Assembly: GCA_003482555.1 (NCBI GenBank)
Contig: DMYQ01000199.1
Location: 846 to 19,792 of the forward strand
Origin: Janthinobacterium sp.
Lineage (GTDB): Bacteria > Pseudomonadota > Gammaproteobacteria > Burkholderiales > Burkholderiaceae_D
Direction of reading: 5' to 3'
DNA: 18,947 nucleotides
In this document: piece by piece, positions 15,102 through 18,947 of the stretch
Numbering within the stretch: position 1 is the first letter of the stretch
Layout: every line of letters begins with the position of its first letter
The notes under the pieces: generated by a model
What the model saw: the letters and a program-made list of their open reading frames with translations, nothing else
Database searches by the model: none
What the model was told of the DNA's origin: nothing
Made by a program: the position numbers and the translations under genes

Positions 15102-15863
15102 TCAGCGGCCTTCAGCCTTGGCCAGAATCTGGCGCGCGATGCCGCGCAAGATGTTGACTTCCTCCGTTTCCAGCTGGGTCCGGGAAAACAGGCGCTTCAG
15201 GCGCGGCATCAGCTTTTTCGGATTGTCGGCGTCGAGGAAGTCGATCGCCACCAGGGCGCGCTGCAAATGCTCGAACATGCCCTCGATCTGGCCCAGGTCG
15301 GCGGCCTGGCCGTGAAAACCGATCCCGCTGGCGCCCTGCGCGTCGCCCAGGGCGGCGACCCGGCATTCATAGGCCAGCACCTGGGCAGCCTGCGACAGGT
15401 TCAGCGAGGAATAGTCGGGATTGGCGGGAATATTGATCAATACATTGCATTTTTCAACGATTTCATTTGGCAAGCCGAAGCGCTCGTTGCCGAAAATGAG
15501 GGCCCCGTTCAAGCCCGCGTCCGCCGTCAACTGGCCGGCCAGGGTCCGCGGCGCCAGCACCGGCGGCGAAAACTCGCGCAGCCGGGCCGACACGGCGGCG
15601 GCGAAATTGCAGCCTTCGAGGGCCTCGGCCATCGAGTCGACGATGCGGGCGCCGGCCAGGATATCTTGCGCGCCGCTGGCGAAGGCGACCGCCTCGGCGT
15701 CTTGCAGCGCGTCCGGAAAGCGCGGGCTGACCAGCACCAGGTCGGAAAAGCCCATCGTTTTCATGGCCCGCGCGACGCCGCCGATATTGCCCGGGCGGCT
15801 GGTCTGCACCAGGATAAATCGCAGGCGAGTGAAAACAGACGTGTTGATTTCGGGCAGGTTCAT
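15102..15863 (-). CDS. trmJ: tRNA (cytidine/uridine-2'-O-)-methyltransferase TrmJ
   Basis: 253 residues, SpoU/SPOUT superfamily. TrmJ methylates the 2'-OH of nucleotide 32 in the anticodon loop of certain tRNAs with S-adenosylmethionine. The three SPOUT motifs are visible: SRPGNIGGVARAMKTMG (22-38), IFGNERFGLPN (123-133) and IPANPDYSSLNLSQAAQVL (145-163), which build the trefoil knot. The C-terminal helical extension (~180-253) is typical of TrmJ rather than TrmH. The start at 15863 yields the usual short N-terminus but lacks a Shine-Dalgarno site; a 12-bp palindrome begins 5 nt upstream instead. It is divergent from suhB, an arrangement I recall as common in Burkholderiales. Confidence 0.93.
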   Translation of the reverse strand: MNLPEINTSVFTRLRFILVQTSRPGNIGGVARAMKTMGFSDLVLVSPRFPDALQDAEAVAFASGAQDILAGARIVDSMAEALEGCNFAAAVSARLREFSPPVLAPRTLAGQLTADAGLNGALIFGNERFGLPNEIVEKCNVLINIPANPDYSSLNLSQAAQVLAYECRVAALGDAQGASGIGFHGQAADLGQIEGMFEHLQRALVAIDFLDADNPKKLMPRLKRLFSRTQLETEEVNILRGIARQILAKAEGR

Positions 15864-15867
15864 TTAA

Positions 15868-15894
15868 AATAGCGCTATTGCGCGGTATCGATAC
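15868..15894. promoter_or_regulatory. Two adjacent palindromes next to the trmJ start
   Basis: AATAGCGCTATT (15868-15879) and GTATCGATAC (15885-15894) are perfect palindromes with centres 16 bp apart. They occupy the immediate trmJ upstream region where a ribosome-binding site would normally lie. They could be operator half-sites or a leader hairpin. Confidence 0.45.
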
Positions 15895-15967
15895 GGAAAA
15901 AATACGGACAGCTGGATGGCGACACGCCAGCCCCAGGCCCGGATTTTAACCATTTCGGCACCGCTCC

Positions 15968-15980
15968 GCTCTTTAATTCA
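15968..15980 (+). promoter_or_regulatory. boxA-like NusB/NusE (S10) binding site in the suhB leader
   Basis: GCTCTTTAA (15968-15976) is identical to the core of the rRNA antitermination boxA (TGCTCTTTAACA in E. coli); the next bases TTCA diverge. It lies 76 nt upstream of the suhB start on the sense strand and is followed by a strong hairpin. In E. coli a boxA in the suhB leader mediates repression by the Nus factor complex, which includes SuhB itself. Confidence 0.6.
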
Positions 15981-15990
15981 TTCTTGTACT

Positions 15991-16039
15991 CTCACGCGCC
16001 GCGGGGCGGCAACGCCCGGCTGGGCGTGAGCGTTCTTTT
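15991..16039 (+). promoter_or_regulatory. Terminator-like hairpin in the suhB leader
   Basis: CTCACGC (15991-15997) pairs with GCGTGAG (16024-16030). Inside it GGGCG (16004-16008) and CGCCC (16013-16017) close a GCAA tetraloop, and GCC/GGC can pair between them. A T-rich run (TTCTTTT, 16033-16039) follows directly, and GGAAG plus the suhB ATG come 13-22 nt later. It could act as attenuator, as a terminator blocking read-through, or as a control of ribosome access. Confidence 0.55.
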
Positions 16040-16052
16040 ACCGGAAGCTCAT

Positions 16053-16844
16053 ATGCACCCAATGCTCAACACGGCGATCAAAGCCGCCCGCCGCGGCGCC
16101 GCCGTCATCAATCGCGCCTCGTTCGACCTCGACCGCGTCGTCGTGACCGAAAAACAACACAACGATTTCGTCACCGACGTCGACCAGGCGGCCGAACAAG
16201 CCATCATCGAGGTGCTTTCCAAGGCTTACCCCGACCACGCCTTCCTGGCCGAAGAGTCTGGAGCTTCCGCAAATACCCACGACGAGAACGAATTCCAGTG
16301 GATCATCGATCCGCTCGACGGCACCACCAACTTCATCCACGGCTTCCCCCAATACTGCGTCTCGATCGCGCTGGCCCAGCGCGGCGTCGTCACGCAGGCG
16401 GTCGTCTACGATCCGGTGCGCAACGACCTGTTCACGGCCACCAAGGGCGCCGGCGCCTATCTGAACGACAAGCGCATCCGCGTCACCAAGCTCGACCGCA
16501 TCGCCAACGCCCTGCTGGGTAACGGCTATGTGGCCGGCAGCGCCCGCGCCCTCGACGAATACCTGAAAATGTATCAGATCATGGGTGAGCGCGCGCAAGG
16601 CGTGCGGCGCGCCGGTTCGGCCGCGCTCGACCTCGCTTACGTGGCTTGCGGCCGCCTGGATGGCTTCTACGAAAAAGGCTTGAAACCGTGGGACATCGCC
16701 GCCGGCGCCCTGTTGATCACGGAATCGGGCGGCATCGTCGGTGAATTTTCCGGCGAGTCCGACTACCTGTACAAGGGCGACGTGATCGCCGCCAGCCCGA
16801 AAGTGTTCGGCCAGATGGTGGCCCTGCTGTCGCCTTTCGCCTGA
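16053..16844 (+). CDS. suhB: Inositol-1-monophosphatase family protein SuhB
   Basis: 263 residues, normal for the family. Mg-binding residues are all present: Glu67 in AEES (66-69), IDPLDGTTNF (85-94, Asp86, Asp89) and KPWDIAAG (211-218, Asp214). The enzyme dephosphorylates myo-inositol 1-phosphate, and in proteobacteria SuhB also serves as a Nus factor in rRNA transcription and maturation. GGAAG 6 nt before the ATG at 16053 supports this start; an upstream in-frame start at 15984 would place the leader hairpin inside the gene. The boxA-like site and hairpin ahead of the start suggest Nus-dependent autoregulation. It is divergent from trmJ and is followed by a hairpin at 16848. Confidence 0.95.
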   Translation: MHPMLNTAIKAARRGAAVINRASFDLDRVVVTEKQHNDFVTDVDQAAEQAIIEVLSKAYPDHAFLAEESGASANTHDENEFQWIIDPLDGTTNFIHGFPQYCVSIALAQRGVVTQAVVYDPVRNDLFTATKGAGAYLNDKRIRVTKLDRIANALLGNGYVAGSARALDEYLKMYQIMGERAQGVRRAGSAALDLAYVACGRLDGFYEKGLKPWDIAAGALLITESGGIVGEFSGESDYLYKGDVIAASPKVFGQMVALLSPFA

Positions 16845-16847
16845 GCG

Positions 16848-16868
16848 GGCGCCGCCGTCGGCGGCGCC
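16848..16868 (+). terminator. Possible suhB terminator hairpin
   Basis: GGCGCCGCC (16848-16856) and GGCGGCGCC (16860-16868) form a perfect 9-bp stem with a 3-nt loop, 3 nt after the suhB stop. No T-run follows, so termination may be weak or may rely on Rho. Confidence 0.5.
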
Positions 16869-17031
16869 ATCATTGAGCCCGGGCTTCCCGGGTTCTCCGC
16901 ATCACCCTCCCCTCGATACCAGGCTTCCCGCCATTTCCTTCAAGGCTGGCATCGGGGCGGGATGGCGGCGTTTGCCGCCAAGGCAAATCGGATTGCCGGT
17001 CCGAAACAATTAGCGCCGCCAATCGCAACAC
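16869..17031. other. Non-coding part of the suhB-rhlE intergenic region
   Basis: The 310-bp gap between suhB and rhlE holds no gene I can support. Besides the suhB hairpin and the rhlE promoter it contains CCCGGG-CTT-CCCGGG (about 16878-16892) and a perfect 7-bp hairpin TGGCGGC-GTTT-GCCGCCA (16963-16980). A 61-codon minus-strand frame (17055-16870) has no ribosome-binding site or recognisable content. Confidence 0.6.
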
Positions 17032-17040
17032 TGTTATACT
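17032..17040 (+). promoter_or_regulatory. Extended -10 promoter of rhlE
   Basis: TGTTATACT contains TG, one base, then TATACT (5 of 6 to TATAAT), a full extended -10 element. No good -35 is present at 17 bp, as is common for this class. The start of transcription would be near 17047, which leaves an unusually long leader of about 108 nt before rhlE. Confidence 0.55.
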
Positions 17041-17154
17041 GCGTCCGTGCGGCACATATGACCAGTCCCCTTGCCGCTGTCTTCTGACTCCTAATCTGAT
17101 TGCCTGCGATTGGCGCCCTCCACGGCGACAGGCCGATCTTACAATAAAGCTAAC

Positions 17155-18513
17155 ATGTCATTTTCCTCTCTCGGTTTGTCCGACGCCATTGTCCGTGCCG
17201 TCACCGAACACGGTTATACCATCCCGACCCCGATCCAGATGCAAGCCATTCCGGCCGTGCTGGCGGGCGGCGATTTGCTGGCTGGCGCGCAAACCGGCAC
17301 CGGCAAAACGGCCGGTTTCACCCTGCCCATCCTGCACCGTCTGTCGACCGACGCGAATGGCAGCGCGATCACCAGCAATAGCTCGAGCCGCCCGATCCGC
17401 GCCCTGATCCTGACCCCGACGCGCGAACTCGCCGCCCAGGTCGAGGAAAGCGTGCGCGTGTACGGCAAGTACACCAAGCTGAACTCGACCGTGATCTTCG
17501 GCGGCGTCGGCATCAACCCGCAAATCAAGCAGCTCAAGCACGGCGTCGACATCCTCGTCGCCACACCGGGCCGTTTGCTCGACCACATGGGCCAGGGCAC
17601 GGTCGATCTGTCGAAAGTGGAAATCCTGATCCTCGACGAAGCCGACCGCATGCTCGATATGGGTTTCATCCGCGACATCAAGAAAGTGCTGGCCGTGCTG
17701 CCGCCGAAGCGCCAGAACCTGCTGTTCTCGGCCACTTTCTCGGAAGAGATCAAGGCCCTGGCCGACGGCTTGCTGAACAAGCCGGCCATGATCGAAGTGG
17801 CGCGCCGCAACTCGACCGTCGAAGTCATCCTGCAAAAGATCCACCCGGTCGACCGCGACAAGAAGCATCCGATGCTGTCGCACTTGATCAAGTCGAATAA
17901 CTGGACCCAGGTGCTGGTGTTTACGCGCACCAAGCACGGCGCCAACAAGCTCGTCGAGCAACTGGGCGCGGACGGCATCGGCGCCCTGGCCATCCACGGC
18001 AACAAGAGCCAGTCGGCGCGCACGCGCGCCCTGTCCGAGTTCAAGGATGGCACCCTGCAAGTGCTGGTCGCCACCGACATCGCCGCGCGCGGCATCGACA
18101 TCGACCAGTTGCCGCACGTCGTCAACTATGACTTGCCGAACATCCCGGAAGACTATGTGCACCGCATCGGCCGCACCGGCCGCGCCGGCGCCACCGGCGA
18201 AGCCGTGTCGCTGGTCTGCGTGGACGAGCACGAAATGTTGAAAGACATCGAAAAGCTCATCAAGCAAACCCTGCCGCGCCAAGTCATCCCCGGTTTCGAG
18301 CCTGACTTGAACGCCCGCGCCCAACCCGTGCAATTGCGCAGCGGCGCAGGTGGCCACCGCAACAGCCGCGCTCCGGCCGGCGCCACGGTACGCGTCAAGG
18401 CGGCCGGCGGCGGCGCCAAACCGCGCAGCGCCGGCGGCCCGGCTGCGCCCAATGGCAACCGCAGCGCGCCGCGCTCGGCCGCCACGCACCGCTCCGGCGG
18501 CCGCGGCCGCTAA
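17155..18513 (+). CDS. rhlE: DEAD-box ATP-dependent RNA helicase, RhlE type
   Basis: 452 residues. All helicase motifs are present in order: Q motif (F3 and IPTPIQMQAIP at 23-33), Walker A AQTGTGKT (45-52), PTREL (88-92), TPGR (137-140), DEAD (161-164), SAT (192-194), VFTRT (255-259), ATDIAARGID (306-315) and HRIGRTGR (336-343). Residues ~385-452 are a basic, Gly/Ala/Arg-rich disordered tail that ends in SGGRGR, typical of RhlE proteins and probably used for RNA binding in ribosome assembly or cold adaptation. The ATG at 17155 gives the family's usual MSFSSLGLS start; a TTG at 17110 is open but adds unrelated residues. No strong Shine-Dalgarno site is seen. An extended -10 promoter lies upstream and an intrinsic terminator downstream, so it is monocistronic. 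Confidence 0.94.
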   Translation: MSFSSLGLSDAIVRAVTEHGYTIPTPIQMQAIPAVLAGGDLLAGAQTGTGKTAGFTLPILHRLSTDANGSAITSNSSSRPIRALILTPTRELAAQVEESVRVYGKYTKLNSTVIFGGVGINPQIKQLKHGVDILVATPGRLLDHMGQGTVDLSKVEILILDEADRMLDMGFIRDIKKVLAVLPPKRQNLLFSATFSEEIKALADGLLNKPAMIEVARRNSTVEVILQKIHPVDRDKKHPMLSHLIKSNNWTQVLVFTRTKHGANKLVEQLGADGIGALAIHGNKSQSARTRALSEFKDGTLQVLVATDIAARGIDIDQLPHVVNYDLPNIPEDYVHRIGRTGRAGATGEAVSLVCVDEHEMLKDIEKLIKQTLPRQVIPGFEPDLNARAQPVQLRSGAGGHRNSRAPAGATVRVKAAGGGAKPRSAGGPAAPNGNRSAPRSAATHRSGGRGR

Positions 18514-18563
18514 TCGGCGAATTGGCCCCATTCCACCCGGGCCATCCAACCGTAGCCATCCCG

Positions 18564-18598
18564 AATACCACTCCCCATCCGGCGAGTGGTATTTTTTT
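18564..18598 (+). terminator. Intrinsic terminator of rhlE
   Basis: AATACCACTC (18564-18573) and GAGTGGTATT (18584-18593) are perfect 10-bp inverted repeats around a 10-nt loop, and the T-run continues to 18598 (seven T in total from 18592). It lies 50 nt after the rhlE stop and works only on the plus strand. Confidence 0.92.
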
Positions 18599-18643
18599 GC
18601 CAGGCAAGACACTGCCACAGTCACAGCCTAGCTCTCACGACAA

Positions 18644-18934
18644 CTACGGCAGCAGGGCAATCTTGGCGGAGGGCCAGTCGCCGTCTTCCGGCGCGATCCG
18701 AATCACAACGCTGCGTCTCGAACACGAGGCGTAGAACACACCACGTACCGAAGCGAGCACCACGAAATCGCAGCTGCCATAGGCGCGCAAGATTTCCGGC
18801 CCGAACAGTTTGCCGGCCTTGCCCGTCGCGGGGTCGTCCAGCGTGCCGGCCAAAACCTCCACCTTCCAGGCGAAGGCGGGAACGTTGAAGAGCGCGCTGA
18901 CAAGAAAAGCAAGAATCGACGTTTTAAGCAACAT
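18644..18934 (-). CDS. Small secreted protein of unknown function
   Basis: 96 residues from the ATG at 18934. Residues 1-22 are a Sec signal peptide (LLKTSILAFLVSALFNVPAFA, with a likely cut after AFA). The mature ~74-residue protein has two cysteines (in GSCDF and YASCSRR, 18 residues apart), which could form a disulphide in the periplasm. I do not recognise the family. The frame extends four codons to a TTG at 18946 near the window edge; the ATG is preferred because it starts the signal peptide directly. It faces rhlE across the terminator, and its promoter lies outside the window. Confidence 0.65.
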   Translation of the reverse strand: MLLKTSILAFLVSALFNVPAFAWKVEVLAGTLDDPATGKAGKLFGPEILRAYGSCDFVVLASVRGVFYASCSRRSVVIRIAPEDGDWPSAKIALLP

Positions 18935-18947
18935 GCTGTTTTCCAAA

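Noticed and set aside
14316..15872. 518-codon plus-strand frame across the FFLEELY gene and trmJ
   Set aside because: It overlaps two well-supported genes in other frames and has no recognisable domain.
15984..16052. Upstream in-frame start of suhB
   Set aside because: It would translate the leader hairpin; the ATG at 16053 has a good ribosome-binding site and gives the standard SuhB length.
17158..18624. 488-codon minus-strand frame opposite rhlE
   Set aside because: Runs across the whole helicase and its terminator; composition typical of a shadow frame.

Overview
The window is GC-rich bacterial chromosome with dense, mostly ordinary gene packing. The set of genes (trmJ divergent from suhB, a PhaF-like phasin, an RhlE-type helicase, an FFLEELY-type protein, a multi-receiver GGDEF/EAL protein) points to a betaproteobacterium of the Burkholderiales, most likely Oxalobacteraceae (Janthinobacterium, Duganella or Massilia-like). 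This placement rests on recalled gene families, not on a search. I see no tRNA, rRNA, CRISPR array, transposase or phage gene.

Layout. 1-135 is the tail of an unidentified gene. 188-694 (+) is a YgjP-like zinc metallopeptidase. On the minus strand, reading right to left, a patatin-like phospholipase (4133-2835) is followed by a tight TetR - TPR protein - LOG-family set (2711-711). Upstream of the patatin gene lie a triplicated 7-bp repeat, a perfect hairpin and a 106-nt GC-rich foldback. Next comes a phasin gene (4991-4332, minus). Divergent from it, behind a very good sigma-54-type promoter, is a 662-residue double-SDR protein that closely resembles the Marinobacter fatty acyl-CoA reductase making fatty alcohols. 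A 1204-residue REC-REC-GAF-PAS-GGDEF-EAL-REC protein follows on the minus strand (10806-7192). Then a minus-strand operon of a twin-arginine-exported small subunit, a GMC flavin oxidoreductase and a membrane-anchored lipase (14279-11074). The right part is housekeeping: an FFLEELY-type protein (+), trmJ (-), suhB (+), rhlE (+) with a strong intrinsic terminator, and a small secreted protein (-) at the edge.

How the genes may work together (inference). The left two thirds is enriched in lipid functions: patatin, phasin, acyl-CoA reductase, a GMC oxidase with features of long-chain alcohol oxidases, and a lipase. Together they could make, coat, mobilise and re-oxidise neutral lipid or fatty alcohol, with nitrogen-linked (sigma-54) control of the reductase. 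No wax ester synthase or PHA synthase lies in the window, so the product is not settled by the sequence.

The best-supported regulatory observation is in the suhB leader: a 9-nt match to the core of rRNA boxA (15968-15976), followed by a 40-nt GC-rich hairpin and a T-rich run just before the suhB start. This fits the known autoregulation of suhB by the Nus factor complex in Escherichia coli.
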